64,000 nt of DNA, from contig NZ_JAPDDP010000006.1 in the NCBI RefSeq assembly GCF_027587195.1, forward strand, positions 101,901 to 165,900. Direction: 5' to 3'. Positions 16,960-25,377 of this stretch are shown here, in pieces; position 1 is the stretch's first letter; each line of letters opens with the position of its first letter. A program made the translations under genes and the position numbers. This stretch comes from Solirubrobacter phytolaccae. Lineage in GTDB: Bacteria; Actinomycetota; Thermoleophilia; Solirubrobacterales; Solirubrobacteraceae. The notes under the pieces were generated by a model. That model was not told where the DNA came from, did not search any database, and was given only the letters and a program-made list of their open reading frames with translations.

Positions 16960-19495
16960 ACGTGAGGGTCTTCGAGTAAGACCCGGTGCGCAGCGCGTCC
17001 TTGTCCCCGATGGCCTGCTTGAAGGTCACGTTGACCTTCTCGCTCGAGGTGGGCGCGCTCCACGTCTTCACGGTGCCGAGGCCCTGGAGGGGCTGCGGCA
17101 GCGAGAAGGCGCCGTTGACGAGGTGACCCGTGGCGGTGGTGCTCGGGTCGGCGACCGTCAGCGTCGCGTTGCCGGCGGTGCTGGTGACGGTGGCCTCGGT
17201 CGTGGCCGTGTACTCCTTGGCGACGCCCGGCGTGAACGCGCCGAACGAGGCCGGCGTGCCCAGCGTCAGGGCGAGCGTCGCAGGAACGCTCCCACCGACG
17301 GTCCCGTCCTCCTGGTCCAGATCGCCACCGGTGGCGTTGGCGAAGGCCTTCGCCCCGCCGACGACCGGGAGCGAGAACGCGGTGCCGGCCAGGTCGACCG
17401 ACACCTCGGTGCCCGGGGCCGGGCGGATCGAGAACTCGTTGTCGCTCGACAGGACCATCAGGCCGATCCGGCGGCCCGCGGCCACGACAGCGTCCTTGCC
17501 CATGAGCTCGAAGCTGTAGTCGTAGAACGTGCCGGGCGTGATCGGGTCGGTCACGTAGTCCGAGTTGCGGTTCTCGGGATCGATCCAGCCACGCGTGAGG
17601 ATCGAGCCGTTGCCGGTCGCCGGCAGCGAGACGAGGATCGCGGTCAGGTTGGCCTTGGCCTTGCTGAACGCGGCCTTGATCTTGATCTTCGGCGTACCGG
17701 AGATGCGGATGTCCTTCGTGAGCGGCGGCGTCACGTAGAGCAGGCGCGAGTCGTCGGTCGCGGCGTTCATGAGCGTCGCGGCCGGCTGGCGGGCGTCGTC
17801 GACGAGCGTCTCGGAGCCGGTCGTGGCGCCCGCGACGGTGAGGCCGCCGCGCGTCAGGCCGCCCGTGGTCGGCTTGAGCACCGCGTCACCCGCGGCGACG
17901 TCGGGCCACTCGGGGTACTCGGTCGGGTTCGCGTTGCCGCACACGAGGTTCACGACCGCGCCGGAGGCGACCGTCTGGCCGGCGCCCGTCGCGAACGCGG
18001 AGGCCAGCGTGAGCGTGTTGCCGGCGATGTTGGTGATCACGCGCGTGGTGTTCGTGACCGTCCCGGTCGTGTTCAGCTGCGGGATCGTCAGCGTCTGGCC
18101 GACGCGGAACGGCGAAGCGTCCGCGACGGTCAGCGTCGTGCTGGCGTTGGGCGCCGCGACCGTCGTCGTCGACTGACGCGGCGGGCACGCGGTGGTCTCA
18201 CGCACGACGTACGACTTCGGCTGGTTCTGCACGCCGTTGTCCTGGTTCCACAGGTACTTCGTGAACCACAGGTTCAGCAGGTAGTCCGGCGGCGCGCCGC
18301 CGTGGCCGCCCTGGTGGAAGTAGAACTGGTGCGGGATGTTCTGCTTCTTGAGCTCGGCGTAGAGCTGGGTGGCGTGCTTGGTCATGACGTTGAAGTCATT
18401 GCCGCCGTGGGCGATCAGCGTCGCGGCCTTCAGCTTGCCGGCGCGAACGTCCTTCATGTAGTCGCGCGCGTCCCAGAAGGCCGAGCGGTCGCCGGTCTTG
18501 CGGTCCTGGTCGATCTTCAGCTGCTCGATCAGCGGACGGCAGATGGAGCGCGTGTTCGGCGGGTTCTCGTCCCAGCGCGTGTACACGTACTCGGTCAGGA
18601 CGTCGAGGTCCTCGCCCTGGTAGCCGCCCGGAGCCTTCACGGCGCCGTTGGCGCGGTAGTAGTCGTACCAGTCGGAGATCGCGGAGATCGGGACGATCGC
18701 CTTCAGGCCCTCGACGCCGGTCGACGCGGCCGCGATCGGCAGCGTGCCGTTGTAGGAGGTGCCCATCATCGCCGTGTTGCCGTTGTGCCAGGTGACCGGC
18801 GCGGCCTCGACGTTGCCGTCACGCGACGTGAAGGCCTTGCGCTTGCCGTTGAGCCACTCGATGACGCCGGTCGCGCCCTGCGTCTCGATCGGGGCGCCGG
18901 AGTTCGGGCAGCCCGTCGAGGAGCCCGAGCCGGGCGATTCGGCGTGCACGACGGCGTACCCGCGCTGCACCCAGTTCGCGCAGCTGTTGCTCGCGACCTC
19001 GCAGATGGTCGAGATCGTCGAGGTGTGGGCGCGGCCGTTGAACGCGGCGGGCAGCGCACGCATCGCCGGCGGGACGCCGAGCTCGTGATCCACAGCCCAG
19101 TTGTCCTGGTTCGGGCCACCCGCGTAGTACGGGCTGTCCTCGAAGATCACGGGGACCTTCAGGCCGTCCGTGTTGGTCTCGGTCGGGCGGGACACGTCGG
19201 TGTGGACGCGGTCCTTCTTGCCGTCGCCGTCGGTGTCGACGTCGAGCTCGACCCAGAGATCCTCGTTGACCCAGTTCACCGCGCTCGGCGCGAAGACGGG
19301 CTGCGACATGCCGTTGACGAACGTCGGGACGGCAGGCGCGGGCGCCGCCTGCGCGGGCGCCGACATTGCGACGGCCGCGGCGCTCGTCTTCGGCGGCAGC
19401 GGTGACGCTCCCGCGGAGCTGGTCGCAACGATGCCCGCGAGCGCCGCTGTAACCGTGAACGCGCTCGCCTTCGCGAGACGCTTGCCCAAATCCAT
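16934..19495 (-). CDS. secreted S15-family peptidase (Xaa-Pro dipeptidyl-peptidase/CocE-like)
   Basis: An 853-residue protein with a Sec signal in the first 30-50 residues (ATSSAGASPLPP) and an Ala/Pro-rich linker. An alpha/beta hydrolase domain carries the nucleophile S247 in GTSYNG, an acid in HGGNDFNVMTKH and the histidine in FHQGGHGG. The C-terminal half is a jelly-roll as in S15 and CocE enzymes. An insert of about 80 residues (Thr/Val-rich, LTVADASPFRVGQTLTI) sits between the two domains; it resembles a beta-strand repeat and is unusual for the family. I chose the ATG at 19495, with GAGGGGTCGAGG upstream as RBS. Expected role: extracellular release of Xaa-Pro dipeptides or ester hydrolysis. 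Confidence 0.85.
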   Translation of the reverse strand: MDLGKRLAKASAFTVTAALAGIVATSSAGASPLPPKTSAAAVAMSAPAQAAPAPAVPTFVNGMSQPVFAPSAVNWVNEDLWVELDVDTDGDGKKDRVHTDVSRPTETNTDGLKVPVIFEDSPYYAGGPNQDNWAVDHELGVPPAMRALPAAFNGRAHTSTISTICEVASNSCANWVQRGYAVVHAESPGSGSSTGCPNSGAPIETQGATGVIEWLNGKRKAFTSRDGNVEAAPVTWHNGNTAMMGTSYNGTLPIAAASTGVEGLKAIVPISAISDWYDYYRANGAVKAPGGYQGEDLDVLTEYVYTRWDENPPNTRSICRPLIEQLKIDQDRKTGDRSAFWDARDYMKDVRAGKLKAATLIAHGGNDFNVMTKHATQLYAELKKQNIPHQFYFHQGGHGGAPPDYLLNLWFTKYLWNQDNGVQNQPKSYVVRETTACPPRQSTTTVAAPNASTTLTVADASPFRVGQTLTIPQLNTTGTVTNTTRVITNIAGNTLTLASAFATGAGQTVASGAVVNLVCGNANPTEYPEWPDVAAGDAVLKPTTGGLTRGGLTVAGATTGSETLVDDARQPAATLMNAATDDSRLLYVTPPLTKDIRISGTPKIKIKAAFSKAKANLTAILVSLPATGNGSILTRGWIDPENRNSDYVTDPITPGTFYDYSFELMGKDAVVAAGRRIGLMVLSSDNEFSIRPAPGTEVSVDLAGTAFSLPVVGGAKAFANATGGDLDQEDGTVGGSVPATLALTLGTPASFGAFTPGVAKEYTATTEATVTSTAGNATLTVADPSTTATGHLVNGAFSLPQPLQGLGTVKTWSAPTSSEKVNVTFKQAIGDKDALRTGSYSKTLTFTLSTTQP

Positions 19496-19605
19496 TCCCT
19501 CGACCCCTCTCGTCGACCCAGCTAGAGACGCTTGAGTCTGTTGGGGGAACGCGCCGCCCGCAACTGCCAATGGACGGGTGGCGTGCGGAGATCTCTCCAC
19601 ACCTG

Positions 19606-19611
19606 TATAGG
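19606..19611 (+). promoter_or_regulatory. -10 box (TATAGG) before a leaderless GTG
   Basis: TGTATAGGGT lies eight bases upstream of the GTG at 19620, the spacing expected for transcription starting at the start codon. No Shine-Dalgarno is present and no convincing -35 was seen. Confidence 0.45.
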
Positions 19612-19619
19612 GTCCGCGC

Positions 19620-20846
19620 GTGAAGCGCGTGCTCTTGATGGGTGGAGGCGACCTCGCCAAGGAAGTTCGGGTCGCACTGGAGGCCGCCGGGGCGACCGTC
19701 GACTGGATCGACGAGCCCGACGACGAGGCGGTCCAGTCGGCCATGCGATCCGCCCGCTACGACGTGGCCTGCGCGGCTTCGCGCGAGGATGCGTTCCCGC
19801 TGCGGATGGCCCTGCTCGTGCGCCATCTGGACGAGGAGCTCCCGCTCGTGGTGACGATCTTCGATCCCGCGATCACCCGGCAGGTCGAGCGCACGATCCC
19901 GCACTGCACGGTCACCTCGGTGGCCGACATCGTGGCGCCCTTGCTCGCCGGGCCATGTCTGGATCCAGACATCGTCGCGGTGCGTCACTCCGCTTCTGGG
20001 TGGGTCGGGCTGGACGACTCGCTCGAGGAGGTCCCGCTGCCGGACACGCGTGCGCGCAAGCTGCGCGCGCTGGTCGAGGCCGTGTTCGCGCCCTACGACC
20101 GCTCGGCCGGGCTGCTCTTCTACGGCTCGATCGGGCTGGCGGCGATGCTGGCCTTCGAGTGGGTCGGGTCGATGATCGTGCTCGAGCAGGGCGCGATCGA
20201 CGCGCTCTACGGCTCCACCAAGTCGCTGGCGACGGTCGGCCCGAACGCCGCCGTGGACGACGGGCCGAAGTGGTTCAAGGGCGCGATCGTGGCCTCGATG
20301 GTCCTGACGTTGCTGAGCGCGGCGTGCTTCACGGGCGGGCTGATCAACCGGCTCGTCGACTCGTCCTTGACCGGGTTGATCGGCCGGCGGGCGGTGCCGC
20401 GGCGCGATCACGTCGTGGTCGTCGGGCTCGGGCAAGTCGGGCTGCGGCTGTGCCTGCTCCTGCGCGAGTGCGGCGTGAACGTGGTCGCGGTGGACACCAA
20501 GGCGGACGGCGAGAACGTCGGGTTCGCGCGGCGGGCGAAGCTGCCGGTGGTGATCGGGCGCGGCGCGAACCCGGCGATGCTCCGGAAGCTGTCCTTGGAG
20601 CGGGCGCTCTGCCTGGCGGCCGTCACGCCGGACGACCTGAACAACATCGAGGCCGCGATGGCCGCGCGCGCTGCCGACGAGGACCTGCGCGTGCTGCTGC
20701 GCGCGGGGGACGGCGACGTCGCGGACGAGACGGCGTCGCTCGAACGGATCGGGCACGTCGTCGACGTGCATCAGCTCGCCGGCAAGCACATCGCGGGCCT
20801 TGCGCTCGGGCGCGAGATGGACGTGGCCGAGTTGGCGCGCTCATAG
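19620..20846 (+). CDS. K+ channel/TrkA-N (RCK) domain protein with atypical selectivity filter
   Basis: A 408-residue protein. It starts with a Rossmann-like segment (VLLMGGGDLAKEVRVAL). Two hydrophobic segments near 165-250 flank the pore-like stretch STKSLATVGPN, and a full TrkA-N domain (HVVVVGLGQVGLRLCLLLRE, VVAVDTKAD) occupies the C-terminal third. The filter reads TVGPN where K+ channels have TVGYG, so ion selectivity is uncertain. It resembles actinobacterial two-TM channel/RCK fusions. Start GTG appears leaderless. The stop forms part of an inverted repeat that precedes the next gene. Confidence 0.75.
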   Translation: MKRVLLMGGGDLAKEVRVALEAAGATVDWIDEPDDEAVQSAMRSARYDVACAASREDAFPLRMALLVRHLDEELPLVVTIFDPAITRQVERTIPHCTVTSVADIVAPLLAGPCLDPDIVAVRHSASGWVGLDDSLEEVPLPDTRARKLRALVEAVFAPYDRSAGLLFYGSIGLAAMLAFEWVGSMIVLEQGAIDALYGSTKSLATVGPNAAVDDGPKWFKGAIVASMVLTLLSAACFTGGLINRLVDSSLTGLIGRRAVPRRDHVVVVGLGQVGLRLCLLLRECGVNVVAVDTKADGENVGFARRAKLPVVIGRGANPAMLRKLSLERALCLAAVTPDDLNNIEAAMAARAADEDLRVLLRAGDGDVADETASLERIGHVVDVHQLAGKHIAGLALGREMDVAELARS

Positions 20847-20866
20847 TTGGGTAATTCCCCAACTAT
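20843..20866. promoter_or_regulatory. inverted repeat at the hydrolase/ArsR promoter (candidate operator)
   Basis: Arms ATAGTTGGG (20843-20851) and CCCAACTAT (20858-20866) around TAATTC. It covers the stop of the channel gene and ends on the first bases of the hydrolase ATG at 20865. A dimeric repressor here would block initiation. The ArsR-like gene downstream in the same operon is the obvious candidate. Confidence 0.65.
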
Positions 20867-21698
20867 GGATGAGATGACGTTGGAGGTCGCCGAGGTCTCG
20901 GGCGCGCGACTGCGCTTCCGGTGGGGCGGAGCCGGGCCGGTCGTGCTGCTGCTGCACGGGCACCCGCGGACGCACACGACGTGGTGGCGGGTCGCACCGC
21001 GGCTGATCGCGGACGGGTTCACCGTCGTCTGCCCGGACCTGCCGGGGTATGGGGAGTCGCGGATCGCGTCCTACTCCAAGCGGGCGATGGCGAGCGCGGT
21101 GGCCGAGCTGATGGAGCGATTCGGGCCGTACTGCGCCGTCGGCCACGACCGGGGCTCGTACGTCGCGCACCGGCTCGCGGTGTCGCACGGCGCCGAACGG
21201 CTGGTGGTCCTGGACGGCGTCCCGATCGCGCACGCGCTGGGCACGTGCGACGCGAAGTTCGCGGCCGCGTACTGGCACTGGTTCTTCTTCCTGCAGGAGG
21301 ACAAGCCGGCGGAGGAGTGGATCTCGCGCGATCCTCTGGCCTGGTACCGGAACGCGGACCCGGAGGCGATGGGTGCGGAGAACTACGCGGACTGGAAGGC
21401 GGCCGTGACGAATCCGGAGGTGGTGGCGGCGATGGTCGGCGACTATCGGGCGGGGCCGCAGGTGGATCGGGCCGACGAGGAGGCGGACTTCGCGGCGGGG
21501 CGACTTGCCTCGTGTCCGACGCTGGTCGGCTGGAGCGCGCATGACGACCTGGAGGAGCTGCACGGCGACCCGGTCGCGGTGTGGCGCGAGTGGCTGACCG
21601 GGCCGGTGCGGGGCGTCAAGCTCGACTCCGGGCACCACATGGCCGAGGACGCGCCGGATGCGCTCGCGGACGCGATCGCGGGGTTCATGCGTGAGTGA
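20865..21698 (+). CDS. alpha/beta hydrolase, haloacetate dehalogenase-like
   Basis: A 277-residue alpha/beta hydrolase. The sequence LLLHGHPRTHTTWWRVAP forms the oxyanion region, the elbow GHDRGSYVAHRLA has an aspartate (D95) instead of serine, and SGHHMAEDAP carries the histidine. Together with WYRNADPEAM and GDYRAGPQ this pattern is that of fluoroacetate/haloacetate dehalogenases (DehH1 type). It would release halide from haloacetate; an epoxide hydrolase role is a weaker alternative. The ATG at 20865 (or 20874) lies at the edge of a 9+6+9 inverted repeat. The stop overlaps the regulator gene by eight bases. Confidence 0.78.
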   Translation: MDEMTLEVAEVSGARLRFRWGGAGPVVLLLHGHPRTHTTWWRVAPRLIADGFTVVCPDLPGYGESRIASYSKRAMASAVAELMERFGPYCAVGHDRGSYVAHRLAVSHGAERLVVLDGVPIAHALGTCDAKFAAAYWHWFFFLQEDKPAEEWISRDPLAWYRNADPEAMGAENYADWKAAVTNPEVVAAMVGDYRAGPQVDRADEEADFAAGRLASCPTLVGWSAHDDLEELHGDPVAVWREWLTGPVRGVKLDSGHHMAEDAPDALADAIAGFMRE

Positions 21699-22335
21699 CG
21701 CGCGGGTCGCGGTGTTGAAGGCGCTCGGGCATCCGCTGCGGCTGCGCGTGGTCGACCGGCTCGGGCACGTCGGGCCGGCGCCGGTGAGCGCGCTGGCGGC
21801 CGAGCTCGACGCGTCGCTCCCGGACGTGTCGGCGGCGCTGCGGGTGCTGCGGTCGGCGGGGCTCGTGTCGGTGGCGCGCGAGGGCCGCTCGTCCGTGTAC
21901 GCGTTGACGGCGGGCGTGGACCTGGTGCTGCCGTGGCTCGATCGCGTGGTCGGCGCGGGGCCGGCGCCGGCGAGCGCGCGGCCGCGCGTGTCGCGCACGT
22001 GTTACGGGCACCTCGGCGGGCCGCTCGGCGTCTCGCTCTACCGGTGGCTCGTCGCGCGGGGCGCGCTGGTGGCGGGCGAAGACGGCGTGGTCACCGTCGT
22101 GCGCGAGGACGAGCTGCGGTCGCTCGGCGTCGAGTCGGTCGAGATCGGCCGCCAACGACTGGCGTTCGAGTGCCTGGACGCGACCGAGCACGCGCCGCAC
22201 CTGGCCGGCGCGCTCGGCGACGCGCTCGCCGCCGCGTTGTTCGAGCGGGGCTGGATCGAGCGTGCCGGGGACGGGCGTGAGGTGACGGTCGTGGACGGCC
22301 GGCTCGAGCGGATGATCGCCGGCGACGAACGCTGA
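21691..22335 (+). CDS. ArsR-family regulator, likely controlling the upstream hydrolase
   Basis: A 214-residue protein. The N-terminal ArsR winged helix (AVLKALGHPLRLRVVDRLGH, then LSDVSAALRVLRSAGL-like helix) is followed by a C-terminal domain with RTCYGHLGGPLGVSLYRWLVARG, a motif found in larger ArsR-like regulators of actinobacteria and proteobacteria (CxHLxG). No arsenic-type cysteine pair is present. The GTG at 21691 overlaps the hydrolase stop by eight bases, so the two are coupled. Autoregulation through the inverted repeat at 20843-20866 is inferred. Confidence 0.8.
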   Translation: MSDARVAVLKALGHPLRLRVVDRLGHVGPAPVSALAAELDASLPDVSAALRVLRSAGLVSVAREGRSSVYALTAGVDLVLPWLDRVVGAGPAPASARPRVSRTCYGHLGGPLGVSLYRWLVARGALVAGEDGVVTVVREDELRSLGVESVEIGRQRLAFECLDATEHAPHLAGALGDALAAALFERGWIERAGDGREVTVVDGRLERMIAGDER

Positions 22336-22345
22336 CGCTCCCGCT

Positions 22346-22364
22346 GGTGGAGCGCTCGTCCACC
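22346..22364 (+). terminator. weak hairpin after the ArsR-like gene
   Basis: Arms GGTGGA and TCCACC around seven bases, 11 bases after the stop. An overlapping alternative pairing (CGCTCC with GGAGCG) exists. No T tract. Confidence 0.3.
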
Positions 22365-22533
22365 CGGTCGGAGCGGTCCGGAACACGACGGGACTAGTCC
22401 AGGTGAATGACAGCTGTTCGCGCCAGCTTCCCTGTCTAGTCGAACATCCGTCCCTGGACCCCGATTCGGTCATCTGGCTGCCCGATACGGCCCCTGTCCC
22501 CTCCCCAGGGCGAGAGCCCGATCAGGAGCCGTT

Positions 22534-23343
22534 ATGAGCATCAACGTCCAGGGCGCCACCGGCGCCACCCAGTGGACCGACTGGGCCGGCGCTCCCAAGC
22601 GCCAGACCGAACCGGAGCGCGAGCGCACGACCGTCGTGGCCGAGACCGCGACGATCAAGACCGCCGCCCCGACCCGTCCCGCCACCCCGAAGCTGACCCA
22701 GCAGGACTTCGAGGTCGCGATGCGCCTGAAGGCCGGCGCGACGATGAACCGCACGCTCGACCAGCTCGTCGACGTGGAGAAGATCGACCGCCGCGGCTTC
22801 GACCCGGTCGAGGACCGCAAGCAGGTCACCCAGTCCGACCGCGTCACGACGTCCCTGCGCAACGCGGCCCTCCGCTACAAGACGGCCGCCCCGACGCCGG
22901 CCGAGGTCGTCGAGGCGCCGAGCGAGACCACGACCGCCTCGACCGCCGCCACCGCCTGGGCCTACAAGCCGCAGTCCAAGCACGAGTTCGGCCAGCAGTA
23001 CGTGCTCGACGCGCTCGCCGCCTACCAGCGCAACGCGAGCGCGAGCGCGACCACGGCCACGACGCGCGTCGCCGCGGCGGTGACGACGACGGTCGCCGCG
23101 GTCACGGCACCGGTCGCGACGGTCGTGTCCGCAGCCACGACGCCGGCCACCACCACGAGCACGCAGCCCGCGGCGACGACCTCGCCGGCACCGGCCAGCA
23201 CGACGCAGCCCGCCGCCACGACGAGCCCGACGCCGACGCAGCCGGCCGCGGCGACCCAGCCGACCACCGCCGCCGCCCCGAAGGCGCCGGATCTCGCCGC
23301 GCACCTCACCGCGCTGCTGAACACGCTCCTCGGCAAGCGCTGA
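22534..23343 (+). CDS. Thr/Ala-rich protein of unknown function
   Basis: 269 residues, not recognised. No signal peptide. Residues 1-140 are moderately complex, with a conserved-looking stretch LTQQDFEVAMRLKAGATMN followed by LDQLVDVEKIDRRGFDPVED. Residues 165-250 are an almost pure Thr/Ala/Pro run, and the C-terminus DLAAHLTALLNTLLGKR is a short amphipathic helix. It precedes a transglutaminase-like protein by about 100 bases and a hairpin, so any link with it is only positional. It could be a structural or secreted-complex component; I have no domain evidence. Confidence 0.55.
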   Translation: MSINVQGATGATQWTDWAGAPKRQTEPERERTTVVAETATIKTAAPTRPATPKLTQQDFEVAMRLKAGATMNRTLDQLVDVEKIDRRGFDPVEDRKQVTQSDRVTTSLRNAALRYKTAAPTPAEVVEAPSETTTASTAATAWAYKPQSKHEFGQQYVLDALAAYQRNASASATTATTRVAAAVTTTVAAVTAPVATVVSAATTPATTTSTQPAATTSPAPASTTQPAATTSPTPTQPAAATQPTTAAAPKAPDLAAHLTALLNTLLGKR

Positions 23344-23348
23344 TCTCC

Positions 23349-23380
23349 CGCGTGGGCCTCGGACGCCCGTGGCCCACGCG
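23349..23380 (+). terminator. hairpin after the Thr/Ala-rich gene
   Basis: Perfect 10-bp arms CGCGTGGGCC and GGCCCACGCG around a 12-base loop, six bases after the stop codon. No T tract follows. Confidence 0.5.
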
Positions 23381-23445
23381 AGACGATGCACCATCATGTA
23401 GTTCTCGCCACTCGCTTTGGTTTCCTGTAGCGTGGCGTTGACGCC

Positions 23446-25134
23446 ATGAACACGCACGCCCCGCACGAGGAGTCGGTGGCGGTACGCCCCGCGCGGCCGG
23501 CGCCACCGCCGGCGCCCGACTGGTCGACGCTCTCGCCCGAGCTCGTGCGCACGCTCCAGCGCACGGCGGGGAACGCCGCAACCGCCCGCGCGCTGCAGCG
23601 GATGAAGGACGAGAAAGGCGAGCCGGTCGACATCGAGGCGATCGACTCGCTCGGCGCCGCGAAGGACGCGCTGTGGAAGCTCGACCACGGGGTCTACACC
23701 GAGGAGGTCGGCGACCGCGACGCGCTGGGCAACCGCATCGGCGAGCTCCGCGGGACGCTCAAGGAGCAGACGGCGAAGTCGACCGTGGACACGATGGACG
23801 CGCTCAACCAGGGCCGCGTCATGTACCACCACAACGCCGTCGCGCATCACAACGACCTACTCGGGACCCTCGACGACCCGGCCAACGGGTACGCCAACCC
23901 CGCGTTCTTCACCCGGACCAAGCCGTTCACGTGGACGCTGAACGAGCGCAAGAGCGCGTCGCAGGCCCTGCGCGCCTTCCTCGAACCGGGGCCGGGCATC
24001 ACGGTCGTCGAGTGCCAGACGGCGGCGCAGGCCGCGCTCTACAACTCGATCCTGCGCGCGGTCGGCGACCAGCGGTTCGACCGGCGCTTCGGCCGCGCGG
24101 ACCAGGCGACCGCGGAGGTCGAGCGGCTCAAGCTCCAGAAGGACATGGACCGCAACAACCCGCTCATGACCTACCTGGAGGCGCCGACGCTCGACGTGAG
24201 CGACGACGACGAGGCAAACGAGCTGACGCAAGATCTCCAGGGCAACGTCGTCAGCGCGCCCGGCGACCGTCCGGCGCGGGTCGGCGGCTGGTACTACCTC
24301 GCGAACCACCCGAAGTACTCCCTCCGCCACCCCGACGGCATCTGGGGCGGCGAGAACGCGATCTACATCGGGCGCGACGGGAACCAGGTCCAGCGGTTCA
24401 CCGGGTTCGGCGTAGAGAACAAGACGGAGACCGAGCTCGCCGTGTTCTTCGCCACGGACTTCCGCAGGCCGCCCTCCGCGGCCGAGATCACCAAGATCCT
24501 CAACCGCAGCCCGGGGGACTGGTCGCTGGTCCTGCCCACGCTCGGCGACCTGGCATCGATCGGCGAGCTCGTGCTGACCGAGCGGGACGTGGAGCTCATC
24601 GAACGCGCATGGAGCTTCGAGCGCGAGCAACCCGGCCTGGAGGGCGACCGGCTCGCCCAGGCACGCGAGAAGCTGCGGCGGATCATCGTCAGCCGCGGGA
24701 ACCTCGTCCAGCCGGTGACGCCCCAGGACCTCCTGAAGACCATCAGCGTGTCCCGGAGCGTGAACACGCCGTCACCCGGTCCGGCCGTCACCGCGGAAGG
24801 CACGTGGACGGCGCCCACCAAGGGCGCTGTGACTCTGACGCTGGGGAACGCCAAGAAGCTCTCGCTCTACAGCTACACCGACCTCTACTGCAAGCAGTTC
24901 GGCCTGCGCCTGGCGGGCCAGCTGGTCAGCGCGGTGCGCGGCCTCAACCAGGCCACGTTCGGCGCCGTCTCGGAGAAGAGCGGCGTGCCGCTCAAGCAGG
25001 GCGACACCGTCAGCTTCCCGAACACCGACGACGTCTCCAAGCTCGCGATCACCGGCGGCGGATTCCAGAGCTGGGGCGAGCAGCTCCTGTCTCCGGACAA
25101 GATCGGCGAGCTCGCCGACACCAACGTCGGCTGA
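23446..25134 (+). CDS. Tgl-type transglutaminase with injection-system cargo motif (putative effector)
   Basis: A 562-residue protein. Residues 35-53 (LVRTLQRTAGNAATARALQ) match the LQRxAGNxAVxRxLQ motif common near the N-terminus of cargo of extracellular contractile injection systems and DUF4157-type proteins. Residues 180-345 align by eye with Bacillus spore transglutaminase Tgl: VVECQTAAQAALYNSILRAVG (nucleophile C190 preceded by E189), then VGGWYYLANHPKYS, then IWGGENAIYIG with the conserved Glu at 303. The Tgl histidine (xGHGIG) is not evident; the site reads RFTGFGVEN. The C-terminal 200 residues are unknown. No signal peptide, fitting cytosolic loading. The family crosslinks glutamine to lysine. 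No sheath or tube genes lie in the window. Confidence 0.65.
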   Translation: MNTHAPHEESVAVRPARPAPPPAPDWSTLSPELVRTLQRTAGNAATARALQRMKDEKGEPVDIEAIDSLGAAKDALWKLDHGVYTEEVGDRDALGNRIGELRGTLKEQTAKSTVDTMDALNQGRVMYHHNAVAHHNDLLGTLDDPANGYANPAFFTRTKPFTWTLNERKSASQALRAFLEPGPGITVVECQTAAQAALYNSILRAVGDQRFDRRFGRADQATAEVERLKLQKDMDRNNPLMTYLEAPTLDVSDDDEANELTQDLQGNVVSAPGDRPARVGGWYYLANHPKYSLRHPDGIWGGENAIYIGRDGNQVQRFTGFGVENKTETELAVFFATDFRRPPSAAEITKILNRSPGDWSLVLPTLGDLASIGELVLTERDVELIERAWSFEREQPGLEGDRLAQAREKLRRIIVSRGNLVQPVTPQDLLKTISVSRSVNTPSPGPAVTAEGTWTAPTKGAVTLTLGNAKKLSLYSYTDLYCKQFGLRLAGQLVSAVRGLNQATFGAVSEKSGVPLKQGDTVSFPNTDDVSKLAITGGGFQSWGEQLLSPDKIGELADTNVG

Positions 25135-25142
25135 GCGGGGAG

Positions 25143-25216
25143 TGGGCGGTGCGCGGCTCGAACGCGCGACCTCCTGCTTGTAAGGCAGGCGCTCTGACCA
25201 ACTGAGCTAACCGCCC
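25143..25216 (-). tRNA. tRNA-Val (anticodon TAC)
   Basis: Minus-strand cloverleaf of 74 nt. The acceptor GGGCGGT pairs with ACCGCCC, the D arm contains TAGCTCAGTTGGTCAGAGC, the anticodon stem CCTGC/GCAGG encloses loop CTTACAA (TAC), the T arm is GCGCG TTCGAGC CGCGC, and the discriminator is A. CCA is not encoded. A TATCCT box at 25250-25255 (minus strand) may be its -10. Confidence 0.95.
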
Positions 25217-25377
25217 CTGGGTTTCGCGCGGGCGGCGAAACCGGGGGCCAGGATAGACCTCGCCTGTCCGATCTCGACCGAGGGGCTCGAACCGGTCAGC
25301 GCGGCCCACCCGCTGTAGGCCGAACGGCCATACAGGCGGCGACACGCACGGGCCCCCTCTGGTACACCCCCGTACTG

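Noticed and set aside
17123..19405. 760-codon plus-strand frame antisense to the S15 peptidase
   Set aside because: Arg/Gly/Val-rich shadow; the opposite strand shows a signal peptide and S15 catalytic motifs.
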